Source of the DNA: Anthopleura xanthogrammica
Taxonomy: Eukaryota; Cnidaria; Anthozoa; Actiniaria; Actiniidae
Reading direction: 5' to 3'
NCBI GenBank assembly: GCA_964019055.1
Contig: OZ025206.1
Coordinates: 15,721,291 to 15,785,290 of the forward strand
Length of the DNA: 64,000 nt
Shown: positions 1 to 9,805 of the stretch, one piece after another
Layout: each line of letters opens with the position of its first letter
How positions within the stretch are numbered: the stretch's first letter is position 1
Program-made: the position numbers and the translations under genes
Notes under the pieces: model-generated
Databases searched by the model: none
Seen by the model: the letters and a program-made list of their open reading frames with translations, nothing else
What the model was told of the DNA's origin: nothing

Positions 1-454
1 CCATGAAAATATGATCAAATGCGCATAAAAAGTCACCAGCAATGTCGACGGAAGGACTAATGAGACCAGGACGATCAGCTTGCAGGACAAGATAGCAGGT
101 TGTAGGCAAGGCAGGCGCGGATCCGCAGACTAGCTCGATCACGCCGTTTTCTTGAAATCGGTCAAGATCAGAGTAGCAGCCGGATATAGCTCATTTATAG
201 CTACATTTCTTATACACGTTAGATTGAGCATACGACCACATAAGTTAAGTTTTGATGGGAAGTATTCTGAGACACTCGAGAAGAAGAAACCTTGGGAGAT
301 CAGGTGGTTCATTTGGAGTCTGTCCTCTTGCTCAGCACGGAAATCTGTCTTTGAGAACATCTTTCGTCTTTTTATTGCATCTGTCGTATTGGAGATTAGT
401 GTTGTGACTTGTTGAATTCCAGAATTTTCAAAGAATTTCCCTAAATAACAAAAG
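1..454. repeat. Copy 1 of a ~450-bp direct repeat (second copy 5761-6265)
   Basis: This segment matches 5761-6265 over most of its length, from the shared start (ccatgaaaatatgatcaaat versus ccatggaaatatgatcaaat) to the shared end (ccctaaataacaaaag). The copies differ by substitutions and by one larger difference in the middle. Both keep a short minus-strand open frame of about 50 matching residues beginning MFSKTDFR, and the indel inside it is a multiple of three. I recognise no protein family. Because copy 1 touches the window edge its true left end is unknown. It could be a segmental duplication or the two ends of an unrecognised element. Confidence 0.75.
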
Positions 455-827
455 GAATCAACGACTTTTACGCAGGGAAATAGGACATTATTTATGAGAA
501 TTTAATTGAGGAACGTATTGTCAGACTTTGTCAAAGCTTCAGTTTCTTGATGCCTGACCACTGATATTCAGCTACAACAGTGAGTTATGGGAAAATGCGA
601 GTCCGCAGTAGAGGGAACACAAGGCTACCTAATTTGCGCCAAACTATAAGGGAGGGAGGGTGGGGAAAATTGGCCATGTCCAATCATCTAAAATAAGTCA
701 ACTAACGTTACCTCCCTGATATGGTAACCCTTCTCGTGCGACTGTTAGCTTCACCGATTATGCAACTTTGCATGTGTTCTGCCTATATTTATACTTGTTG
801 TTAAAAAAAAAAATATGGTTGCACATT

Positions 828-1007
828 GAATAGGCCACTTCCGAGATATGATTCGCTTGTCACGCACAAAAGTTTCACGGTGAGGTTTCTTGCATAATGC
901 TCAGTGATTCGTGACAGGAGAAAAGAATAAATTTAATTTAGCACGGAGCCTCGTACTGAAACCTTCGTGCGTGACAAGCGAAGCATATCTCGGAAGTGGG
1001 CTATTTG
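828..1007. repeat. Foldback (inverted-repeat) element
   Basis: The left arm (aataggccacttccgagata, continuing through the phrase cgcttgtcacgcac) is the reverse complement of the right arm (cgtgcgtgacaagcg, then tatctcggaagtgggctatt), with a few mismatches over about 60 bp per arm and a loop of about 55 bp. This is the form of a non-autonomous foldback or MITE insertion. No coding capacity. Confidence 0.7.
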
Positions 1008-2603
1008 TGAGTGACACATTTGCATATTCAGCCCCATCCCAATAACTGGTGGATAATGTAATGTACGTGTTAAAAAAAGGAGGCCTTTAGATCTTGTCCC
1101 TAATTGTAACTGCCGTTGACAGTCCTTTGCGATACTCAACGAGGAACTGTGACAGAAATTTCATTACACAAAGATAATTTTCCCGCATCCTCCAATCCTA
1201 TATATATGTATATATTGATCTGCCAACACGGGTTCACTTTCCGCCTTTTCATCGTTAATATTCGGCTCATGAGCTCAAGAGATTGATCACTCTAGAGAAA
1301 TACTTTTGACGGTCGGTTTTATGTGAAAGCAGAAAAGAAAATTCAGATTATTCGAGGACATAAACTATAAACCCAAATGAGAATTGATTAGTTCTGTACT
1401 ATTCAACTTTTTTTTGTTTTAATTGAATGTACTAGAGTCCGTGAAGTGGTTACTTATATTATTGTGGAAACCTGATGCCCCCCACCCCAGGCCCCTTGAT
1501 ACAACTTTGACTTAAGTGGATCAAACGTACATGCAGAAAACCCCGTCCATTGGCGCATGTCATACTACGATGATCAGATTTCATGCAGGAAGACAGTCAG
1601 TATGTGTCGTGCATGACCGTGATCGTGACCTTGTTGGCCTTGTTTACTTTGGATCTCTTGAACACTGCATAGAACTGGGGGAGGGGAGGGGAGGGGGGTT
1701 CATGGGCCCAAATCTCAAAGCAGTTTTTAAACGTAACTATAAAGCTATTTCAAAATAGGTTGGTTAATATTTTAAGCTTAAAATGTATTATATTCAATAT
1801 TATGTATTATATACAATGTCAGCACAGAAGGAAATATGCTGGAAAAACTTGCAGACATATTTTGGGAAAATCCAAAATTGTTGTGACCTTCTGCTGGTTG
1901 AATTCACATCACATATACTGCATTTTGGGCTTGGTATGCAACATGCAAAATGCAACGAAACCTTCACCAACTGTCCCCTTGCTCTGATTTTTCTCTAACA
2001 CTGGTCACTGCTCATGATCTGCATGATCACTCGCATCGATCGTAGATCCGGCACGGCACGTTTTTTTCAGAGACTGAGATGTATATATTTACATCGATCG
2101 ACTATATTAGTCAGTACATACGCATGACCGCTTCGACTTCCAGTCAAAGAGCGGAAACCGGAAGTAATCATGACCTTGTCGTTGGCCTTGTTTACCTTGG
2201 ATCTTGACACTTCTACACTACACTAAGAACTGGGAACTTTGTGTGTGTGTTGGGGGCCGGGGTTGGGGGGTTTCTAAGGTACGTGTTGCTACTTAATGTG
2301 TGAATGACTCTCAATACCGTCAGTATACAAATTAATATTAGTTCATGGCTCCAGATCCCAAAGCTGTCTTTTTAAAAACTTAATTTATCTGTATGCCTAC
2401 TAAGGGGTCTTTTCTCAGCCAGGTGTTGATTACTAACTGCACACGATTCTCATCCACAATCTTCCTTTCCTCGCACGCGCGTTTCTTCGAACATGCTTCC
2501 TTGCACCGAGTACCTACTGAATGGATCTGGCACGTTTTGTTCTCAGTTGCTGAGGTATACATAATTATAACCAAAATAAGGTATTTCCGCATCTCAAAAT
2601 CTC

Positions 2604-2966
2604 TGGTTGGCTCAGTTGGTTGAACATCGAGTTGAAGTATGTGGGGGAGGTTGCGGACCAATACTCAATGTTTTTTAAAAATAACTGTAGAGAAAGTGTA
2701 GCCTTTGCCGGAAATTACATCTACAAATGGTTAGAGTTTCAATGGCTCGCATGACCCTTGATATGGTGCATGATCCCATTTCTTCACACTTCAACCGGGA
2801 CACTGCATCACCAACCACTGATCTGAGGCACGTAAATGAACCACGGAGGATGTTAATAAACCCTGGCAGTGACCACCCTCAGTGTCTACATCTCATACTA
2901 ACCACCTCTAAGAATTGAAAAGCGCCTTTGAGTAAATACATAGAATAGAATAGAATACATAGAATA
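2604..2966 (+). mobile_element. tRNA-derived SINE-like element
   Basis: The head carries an A-box-like phrase (tggctcagttggttg, ~2607-2621) and a degenerate B-box-like phrase (ggttgcggacc, ~2649) at tRNA-like spacing. The 3' end has a phrase typical of cnidarian retroelement ends (aagcgcctttgagtaaat) followed by repeats of gaata. Boundaries are approximate and the middle is not diagnostic. It may be a tRNA-headed SINE that borrowed a LINE tail, or two adjacent fragments. Confidence 0.45.
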
Positions 2967-3103
2967 CATCATTTCGATCAAAACCTTTGCTATTAATAGA
3001 AACTCCACTGAACCAAGCACTTTTTCCTGTTACCATCTTATTCTTCTGATTACGCAGCAGTGACGTAAAGTAATGATATTGAACAAATCGAGTTGAAAAA
3101 GAT

Positions 3104-3110
3104 TATAAAA
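3104..3110 (+). promoter_or_regulatory. TATA box of the secreted-protein gene
   Basis: The heptamer tataaaa lies 86 bp upstream of the ATG at 3196, a spacing that fits a start site about 25-30 bp downstream and a short 5' leader. Confidence 0.45.
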
Positions 3111-3195
3111 CTGATCGATCATGGTTTTACTAATCAGTAGGATAGTAAGCTACATAGTCGAAAAACAAGCAATTCATCCATAGAAGAGAAGCAAG

Positions 3196-5184
3196 ATGGT
3201 GTCTAAAACTCTTCTGCTAGTTGCACTTATTCTCGTCTGCATGATTTACTGGAGCGATTCTTCAGTCGTGCCTCCAACGTGCCCACCGGTACCGACAAAG
3301 CTAAGAAGTAAGAAGTGTTTTAAATGATGGCTGGGAGGAAAGCTAAAGGCGCGGATACACGGTGCAGCATTGCGCACAATATTGCAGGCAATGATGCTGA
3401 AGAGGGATAGTTTTCTATTTCAGCAATATTGCGTGCAACAAATTGCGTCGTGTGACATGGCTCGCAACATCGATTGCCTGCAACATTGCGTGCAATGTTG
3501 CACGTACCGTGTGTCCGTAGCTTTACTATCTGTTTACAACTCCGAAATATGTTTTTTTTGCTTTTCTTTTCTTTTCTATTCTTTTGTTTTTTTCCCTTTT
3601 TCTTTGCATGCCCTTCCTTTTCTTTTCGATCCTTTCTTGATCTTTCTTTTGTTGTTTTCTTCTTTTCCTTTCCTTTTTTCAGTCTTTCTTATATTCTTCT
3701 CTTTTTTTTTTACAATTTTCTGAAAGAACACAAAACGTCAGCTAACGTCACTTACATAATGGTGCATTTCATGCCTTTAGCAAGGTTATTAATATTGCTC
3801 CAATTTCTTGACAGAATGGCACCGGGTCACCAATTCCATGGTCAAATCTACTTACCATTTAGGCGTAGGAATGACGTACAATGATGTTGGGGGGAAACTA
3901 GTGATTGACGGTAATGTCTCCCACTATGGTTGTGCCAACTGCTCTGGTTCAGCATCAATAACTTACATTCGAGGTGACTGGGTCCAGATCAGATACACTC
4001 AAGAGTTTCGTGGGAGCGCTTCGTGCTGGAAAATTTTTGGGACCACTGCCTCCCCAAAATATCGGTATGTAACACTGAACTGCAAATTTGCTAGTATAGA
4101 GCTTGTGAAGCAAAAATGAAGCTGAAAACTGTCAAAAATTCACTCCCTTTTTTCATTTTTTCATAGGATATGAACACCCATGAAGACAGGGACGTAGGAG
4201 CATAATTTTTAGTGGGTGGGTGGGTGGGGGTTGCATGGGGGTGTCAGGGGGGTGGGGAGGCTAGAAGGAAAATTTGCACTCATATGTGCACTGATGCATG
4301 ATTATTCATAGAACCCCTAGCTCCCTGGCTCCTTCGTCCCTGGATCAGAGCAGAGTAGGGAGTACCCCCTCCATTCCCGGGCCTTTGATAACTTGAGCCT
4401 TAGACGACGTTTCGAATGAAGATTTAGTTGAATAACTCTCTTCTTTCCACAGTTCGGATATCGCTTTCTATCCGTATCCTTTACAAAAAATACCAATCGT
4501 GGCAATGGAAGACTATTCTGAATCAGATGGAGATGGAATATTCAACGAATTGCACATGAATACAAGGACCAGTGAGTATTGGCCAAATGATCGAGTTAGA
4601 TTTTTGTTAGATTTTGAGGCGTAGTCTTGAGGTGCAAATGATATCAAGTCAGCTTGAGTCATAAATTTGTTTTATAAGAGAGATCAAATTTTAGTTCTGT
4701 AGCGAGGGTAGAGTTGGTGGAATAGACCCCTAACCTCATGACGTTTCATACCAAAACTACCACAAACCTTTTCAAAATCTCTTTTCATATTCAATTGTTA
4801 AAACTCCTTTGAGACTACCAAGACAATAGTGAAAATTGGCATAATAAAAAAGCTACCGATTGTGGAAGTGTAGGTATGAAACGCCATCATGTCTCCTAAA
4901 TCCACAGGAACCTCCCTGTTCGTTCCTTTCCCTACACCACTGTATTGTAAAACTAACATGTTTGTATTTTCATTCATAATTCTTTAGACGACAAGTTTGA
5001 CGGGCGAGTTTATCGCTGTGATAATGAAAAGGAGAATTTCTGGCACTCAATTAACGGTAATGGACTAAGGCGAGCCACGGTGATGTTGCGCAGGAGAACA
5101 CTGTCACAGAATGCTGGGATAGTAACAGAGACCTCGTGTGGTACTCCAAGCTACGTCATCAAAGACATATACGTGTTGATGTAA
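3196..5184 (+). CDS. Small secreted cysteine-containing protein, unknown family (4 exons)
   Basis: Proposed CDS join(3196..3307, 3815..4064, 4453..4571, 4988..5184), 678 nt, 225 residues. Every junction has GT/AG ends and the phases agree (1, 2, 1). The first exon encodes a signal peptide (basic start MVSKT, hydrophobic core LLLVALILVCMIYW), then a proline/cysteine stretch. Exon 2 encodes a soluble segment with cysteines in the motif YGCANCSG and a later SCWKIFG. Exon 4 carries RVYRCDNEKENFW and a final SCGTPSYVIKDIYVLM. No membrane segment follows the signal peptide, so secretion is inferred. I do not recognise the family. A TATA box lies upstream and AATAAA at 5342 is a good poly(A) signal. 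Intron 1 holds a long pyrimidine run (3555-3720) and intron 2 a G-rich tract (4205-4260). The start ATG is the first in frame that gives the signal peptide. Confidence 0.65.
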
Positions 5185-5341
5185 CGTGATGCAAGGATCG
5201 AACAAAACAGCATTTTGGGTTAAAATGATAATGCGGGAAACTTAAATTTCAATATTTAATATTTACATATACGATTAATTGTAAACCTCTCTTTGAAACA
5301 GGTAATTTACGACTGGCCGCTTGAATTAAGATAAACTGAGA

Positions 5342-5347
5342 AATAAA
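5342..5347 (+). terminator. Poly(A) signal AATAAA
   Basis: Canonical hexamer 158 nt after the stop codon of the secreted-protein gene, on the same strand. Confidence 0.5.
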
Positions 5348-5760
5348 GTGAAATATAAATCCCAACTTTAGTACAGTTTCGATAAACCTAAAGCTTCATT
5401 AAAATGGATTATTTCAGTCTTTATTCCTTCAGCAGAATATGTAATAGAGCTCTATGTTGCGGATCTTAATGTTCATCATTCTTCTGATTACTATAGATTT
5501 TCGATGTTTGTGATCAAGTCCGAGATCAAATAACATTGCGAGAAAATTTGACGATTTTATAGCAAAAACTCCTAGTCTTCTAATAGAAAGTTTTACGAAT
5601 TTTACTTTTTTGAAGTGGTTTGTTAAATGTCGGGCAGATTCTTGATATCTGGGTTGTTTTTTTTTTTCGTTTTACATTACTTTGAAGACTTGACTTAAAA
5701 CCAACTATAAGTTTTAATAATACATTTTCAATAATATTTATTATTTATAATGCGCAAGTT

Positions 5761-6265
5761 CCATGGAAATATGATCAAATGCGCAAAAAAGTCACCAGTA
5801 ATGTCGACGGAAGGACTTTTGAGACAAGGACGATCAGCTTGCACGACAAGATAGCGTATTTATAGCTACATTTCTAATACAACAACGGCCGGTTCGGAAA
5901 ATGGTAGAACATGCAGGCGGTTGCAATGTTGATATGCCCCTACTAAACGAGGTTTTTACGGGTAGGAATTGTGTTATTTATGTAACGAATGGTGAAATTG
6001 TATATATTTTTTTGCATTGGTAAGTTAGATTGAGCATACGACCACATAAGTTAAGTTTTGATGGGAAGTATTCTGAGACACTCGAGAAGAAGAAAGCAAA
6101 TTGGGAGATCAGGTGGTTCATTCCGAGTCTGTCCTCTTGCTCAACACGGAAATCTGTCTTTGAGAACATCTTTCGTCTTTTTATGGCATCTGACATATAT
6201 TTGAGATTAGTGTTGTGACTTGTTGAATTCCAGAATTTTCAAAGAATTTCCCTAAATAACAAAAG
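5761..6265. repeat. Copy 2 of the direct repeat at 1-454
   Basis: Near-identical to 1-454 in its first ~95 bp and last ~230 bp. The middle carries a different ~130-bp stretch (~5885-6020). Together the copies bracket the secreted-protein gene as a 5.3-kb unit. The minus-strand frame MFSKTDFRVEQEDRLGMNHL is kept, with conservative changes relative to copy 1. Confidence 0.75.
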
Positions 6266-6449
6266 TTTAAAACTAAATTAAATAAATAAATACATATATC
6301 CTCTAATTCTTTTTAAATGTTGTTTTTCTCACTGGAATATTAAACCAAATACCAAGCAATACTTAGTCTGCACTATACCTGATATATCTACAGTGACTGT
6401 AGGTAGAAATTTACACAGAAATTAAAAAAAGATAACTGTAGCACATGAA

Positions 6450-7170
6450 TCAGTATCTGCGTGCATGCATTCCTATAAGCTTTACGTTAAAGCAGCCAGA
6501 GTTAACTCATTCCTATAAGCTTTACGTTAAAGCAGCCAGAGTTAACTGCTACGAATTTTCCTTTTTCGTCAGAGTTGTTAACATGTGGAACAACCTACCT
6601 AAAGATATCGTTGAAGCCGATGGGTTTAAATTATTTAAACAGAAATTGAAATCTCACTTAGGTGTATAGTGTTCACTAAATACTGCGTCAAAAACACTTA
6701 TATATTTACACTCAAACTAGTATACATCTATTAGCATATATTTATAGTATAGTCAAGATTAAGGAGGAGACGGGTTCACTGTTGCTCCGGGTTTCATGCT
6801 CGCGCGCCCATCAGACAGACTTTAAAGTCTGTCTGGTGGGTGCGCGGGCGTGGGGCTCGGGATGGCGAAGAGCTTGTCTCTTCTTTAATCAGTATATATT
6901 TATATATTTATATTTCCATTTTATAACGAATTTTTCGCTAATTACGCTGCTTAGGGATTTTTTCCTTTTCAATGTATTTCTTGTCTTGTTTTGCCGTTTT
7001 TTGGGGGGAGTTTTTACATAGGGTTAACCTCATAACTTCCTTTCAAGTCGCCTATTATTTAGCTTTATTGTCCGATTTGTATCGCCTTTTGCTTGTATTT
7101 GCTCTTAATTTTACTAGTTGTCAACAATTTATTTGCGATTTGAATAAACTATGTATGTATGTATGTATGA
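6450..7170 (+). mobile_element. 3' fragment of a non-LTR retrotransposon (LINE)
   Basis: A short reading frame ends at 6669 with FFVRVVNMWNNLP, then an F-K-x-K-L-x-x-H-L pattern and a stop. This is the usual carboxyl end of L2/CR1/RTE-like reverse-transcriptase ORFs, which carry a 'RVVN-WN-LP' motif just before the end. The 3' untranslated part runs to gaataaactatgtatgtatg, a polyadenylation-like phrase plus a tatg microsatellite tail, typical of L2/CR1-type ends. A 40-bp stretch is tandemly duplicated at 6468-6547. Since 40 is not a multiple of three it shifts the frame, so this copy is dead. Confidence 0.6.
6798..6849. repeat. GC-rich hairpin within the LINE 3' region
   Basis: Arms 6798-6823 and 6824-6849 pair almost perfectly around the centre ttt/aaa (phrases catcagacagacttt and aaagtctgtctggtg), with flanking gcgcgcc/ggtgcgcgg. 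It is far more GC-rich than its surroundings. It may be a structural element of the LINE 3' untranslated region or a small independent foldback. Confidence 0.7.
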
Positions 7171-7211
7171 TTGAACAAAGAGCAAAAGTTTAATATTTTT
7201 TTAAATTTTCA

Positions 7212-7797
7212 ACAGCTGTTATTTTCCAATTGTCCAACAATTAATTCAAAAAACATTGAATACTGCATACTGAATAGTGCATTCCAAGACCGAAATGCAT
7301 TTTGGGTTATGTAATATTGTCTAAAATAAAATAAGTTATAATTATCTAATTTATTTTAGATAGATAGATAGAAACCTTTATTTAAACTTAAATAAAAATA
7401 AAAATAGGGTAGTCCATTCAGTGGCTATAATATGCCACTGCTATCAAAAGGAGCCCTGTTACTACACTTACACAAAATACAATAAATAGAAACAAAAAAA
7501 ATATATGATTAATATTAATATATAAATATTTACAATAAATTCAAAATATGATAATTAAAAAAAAACAAAAAAAAACGCTATATCAAAAGGTAAATAGGTA
7601 ATAGAAGTCCACGCCGTCCAACAGAGAAAACCAGAACAGAACGCATTCAGTGCATTCCATCCGAAACAATATACTAGCTACATATAGAGAGCAAATCGCT
7701 GTATATTTACTGTTTTTTTTTCAAATTAATGAGACCCACAATGCCCTTTGGTCTTGGAATGCACTATTTAGTATTCAACGTTTTTTGAAATAGCTGT
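7212..7797. repeat. Long foldback element bounded by inverted arms
   Basis: The left arm (acagctgttatt, then attgaatactgcatactgaa, then tagtgcattccaagacc) is matched in reverse complement at ~7729-7797 (ggtcttggaatgcacta, then gtattcaacgttttttgaaa, then tagctgt). The interior is AT-rich and contains a minus-strand LINE tail. No transposase frame. Confidence 0.6.
7356..7480 (-). mobile_element. LINE 3' end, minus strand
   Basis: Read on the minus strand, this ends with a small hairpin (agtggcatattatagccact), an aataaa-like phrase and a tatc microsatellite (gatagatagatag on the plus strand). That is the usual ending of L2/CR1-type LINEs. The 5' limit is not visible. Confidence 0.45.
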
Positions 7798-8035
7798 ATA
7801 ATCTCATTATTCACAATGACATAACTTACTTTATAAAATCAACTTGTAGGCAAAATGTCACAACAATCATAATATCTGTTTATTAAAATTTTTGATAATA
7901 TTTACCCATGATTATATGAATTCTATTCTTTCACAATTCCAGTCCAGCTCTATCAAGACATGAAGTTTTCTTAATACAATATTTCTCTATATAATTTTTA
8001 TTAGTGGGATTACTTTATTCCTGAGTTTTCTTATC

Positions 8036-8228
8036 ATTACTGCTATTTTCATAAACATGCGAACTCTGTAGTTGCAAGTTTCCCGTTGGAATTTGGTTTT
8101 TCACTGCCGCCAGTCAAAAATATAAAAGGTACTGACTGATTATTTTTGATGGACGGAAGCCAAAAACCAAATTTCAGCGTGCAGCTTGCAGCTACCGAGT
8201 TTGCATGTTTATGAAAATAGCAGTAACT
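8036..8228. repeat. Foldback element
   Basis: Left arm ttactgctattttcataaac pairs with right arm gtttatgaaaatagcagtaa. The pairing continues inward through catgcgaactc/gagtttgcatg and aatttggtttttcac/gccaaaaaccaaattt, about 85 bp per arm. Non-coding MITE-like insertion. Confidence 0.75.
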
Positions 8229-8701
8229 TATTAAATGAGAAAATCTTTGCTGATATTAATTAACTCTATTGATTCCATTTTATCAGATTCATGCGAATAT
8301 ACTGGCAATAATGCCTGTGCATTATTTGTATTTTAATACACTTGCTGTGTTGATCACAAGGATCATGAAGCACCCTAAAAAGTGGTGGTGGTGGTAGGGG
8401 GACAAAGTGGGGCTTAGATTGGAAAATATAAGAGACTAGTATGCATAAGGTTAAGGCAGGGGTGCGGTTAGATTGGAAAATGTAGTGGATATTAGTGAGA
8501 ATAGTCCCTGGATCTCCTCTCTTTCCCTACGTACCCTCCCTTCCATAGCAGTTATTTCACCCCATCAGGGAGTCAAGGTGTTAATATTTTCTTTCATAAG
8601 TACAGAATGGACATTTACTTATAATTCACAGATACTTTTTATCATGATAATAATTGTTAATAGTTAAAAAATTTTAAAACTACTTTTTGAAAGGAAAGTA
8701 G

Positions 8702-8860
8702 GCACCAAGATACCCTGGGTTCCAGAGGGATTTTTTCGCAGAATCAAAGAAGGTGATCAAAGGGCGAGTGGCAGAGGCTTCTGTTGCTTTGCCACTTACT
8801 TTTTGCGGATTTGCTCCTTCAAATCTGCGAAAAAAGAACCTTCTGGCACCCAGGTTAGCA
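8702..8860. repeat. Foldback element
   Basis: Left arm (ccctgggttccagaggg, then ttttttcgcagaatc) pairs with the right arm (tctgcgaaaaaagaaccttc, then tggcacccaggt). Inner arms also pair (agtggcagaggcttctg versus the adjacent gttgctttgccactt). Non-coding. Confidence 0.7.
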
Positions 8861-9010
8861 ATAAGAATGATTTATGACATACAAACTAGTGTACATATAA
8901 TTTCTGTGTCTCAAAGCATGTCCATGAACATAGAGACATTAAAATCTATTGTGTTTTATGATTTCTATTCCTTCTGAAATAACATACTGCCCACAAAACC
9001 ATGCTTCAAT

Positions 9011-9787
9011 TCACATATGTTGCAGTTCATAAACCTTTCTTAACCTCTGGTGTAGATGTAAGATTATATTGATTTCTCCATTTTCACGTGCAGCCTCTTC
9101 TAAAACCTTCAAGTAGTTACTGCCGCTGGCTAGTACCTGCCGTGGGTGTTTCTTATTATAGATACTTTTAGCAAGATCTTTGATGGCACTATCACAAGCA
9201 TCTTTGATCTCTTTCCTCATTGAATTCCCCTTCTGTTCCAGTCCATTAATTTTCATTTCCAGCATTTCAGTTCTCCTTTCTACCAAATGCCGACCCACTT
9301 CAGGCTCAATCTTTGAATATTTTTCATGTTTCCTCAGCTCACTAAGCGACATGTGCTTAGCTATTTCCACACACTGTCGCTGTAGCTCTGACATTTTGAA
9401 AGAATGTGCAATGACAAGGAAATCAATGGCTTGAAAAGGTGTCTTCTCCCTTTCCGACAAATATTGCTCACAGCGTTCAGTCAACTGCTCCATCTGATAT
9501 TCTTTTGCCAGTGATAAAAGATAGTAACAATTTTCTTCTGTGACGGCCTTGGAAGTAGGATAAATAACTAACAGCATCTCTTTAATTTCAGATGCTTTCT
9601 TCCCAGGAAGTGATACCTCTGCATTATTCTTTTCAGGATACCCTCCAGTAAACATCTTCTCAAATACTGGCGACCACATGGATAGGGTGGCTTTATGGAC
9701 ATTAAACTTTTTGTCTTCAACATTCAGTACCATGTCACTCATGTGCCAAGGCTCTGCAAAATCTGGTTCGCTTCCTTTCTTCTGCAT
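9011..9787 (-). CDS. BTB/POZ domain protein (upstream paralogue)
   Basis: A 258-residue frame from the ATG at 9787 to the stop at 9011. Residues ~10-110 form a BTB/POZ fold: W-H-M-SDMVLNVEDKKFNVHKATL, then SPVFEKMF, a LPGKKASEIKEML strand-helix and LLSLAKEYQMEQL. This is followed by a BACK-like helical segment and a charged, probably coiled-coil tail. No MATH, Kelch or zinc-finger domain. Family role (established): BTB domains dimerise and often recruit substrates to cullin-3 ubiquitin ligases; that is only inferred here. A strong minus-strand donor (TTCAAAG|GTAAGA, exon edge 10297) upstream suggests a 5' non-coding exon spliced to an acceptor just before the ATG. The gene at 11817-13770 is a diverged neighbour copy. 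Confidence 0.75.
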   Translation of the reverse strand: MQKKGSEPDFAEPWHMSDMVLNVEDKKFNVHKATLSMWSPVFEKMFTGGYPEKNNAEVSLPGKKASEIKEMLLVIYPTSKAVTEENCYYLLSLAKEYQMEQLTERCEQYLSEREKTPFQAIDFLVIAHSFKMSELQRQCVEIAKHMSLSELRKHEKYSKIEPEVGRHLVERRTEMLEMKINGLEQKGNSMRKEIKDACDSAIKDLAKSIYNKKHPRQVLASGSNYLKVLEEAARENGEINIILHLHQRLRKVYELQHM

Positions 9788-9805
9788 TATTCTATAGTAT
9801 TTCAA

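Larger units (their letters stand above)
455..3195. other. Intergenic stretch with foldback, SINE-like element and low-complexity DNA
   Basis: No convincing gene. It holds an inverted repeat at 828-1007, a poly-A run near 803, G-rich runs near 1679-1700 and 2250-2270, and two loosely matching blocks around 1610-1690 and 2165-2240 that share the phrase ttggccttgttta. A tRNA-derived SINE-like segment lies at 2604-2966. The short open frames here are of the length expected by chance. Confidence 0.6.
5348..9010. other. Intergenic stretch: direct-repeat copy 2, LINE 3' fragments, three foldbacks
   Basis: No host gene seen. Contents in order: direct-repeat copy 2 (5761-6265), LINE 3' fragment (6450-7170), large foldback (7212-7797) with a minus-strand LINE tail inside it (7356-7480), foldback 8036-8228 and foldback 8702-8860. 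The remainder is AT-rich DNA with short chance open frames. Confidence 0.6.

Noticed and set aside
3370..3884. Plus-strand frames rich in Phe/Leu
   Set aside because: They are translations of the pyrimidine tract in intron 1 of the secreted-protein gene.
1..6265. LTR retrotransposon bounded by the two direct repeats
   Set aside because: The interior has a spliced secreted-protein gene, no gag/pol signal, and no tg...ca ends or primer-binding site were seen.
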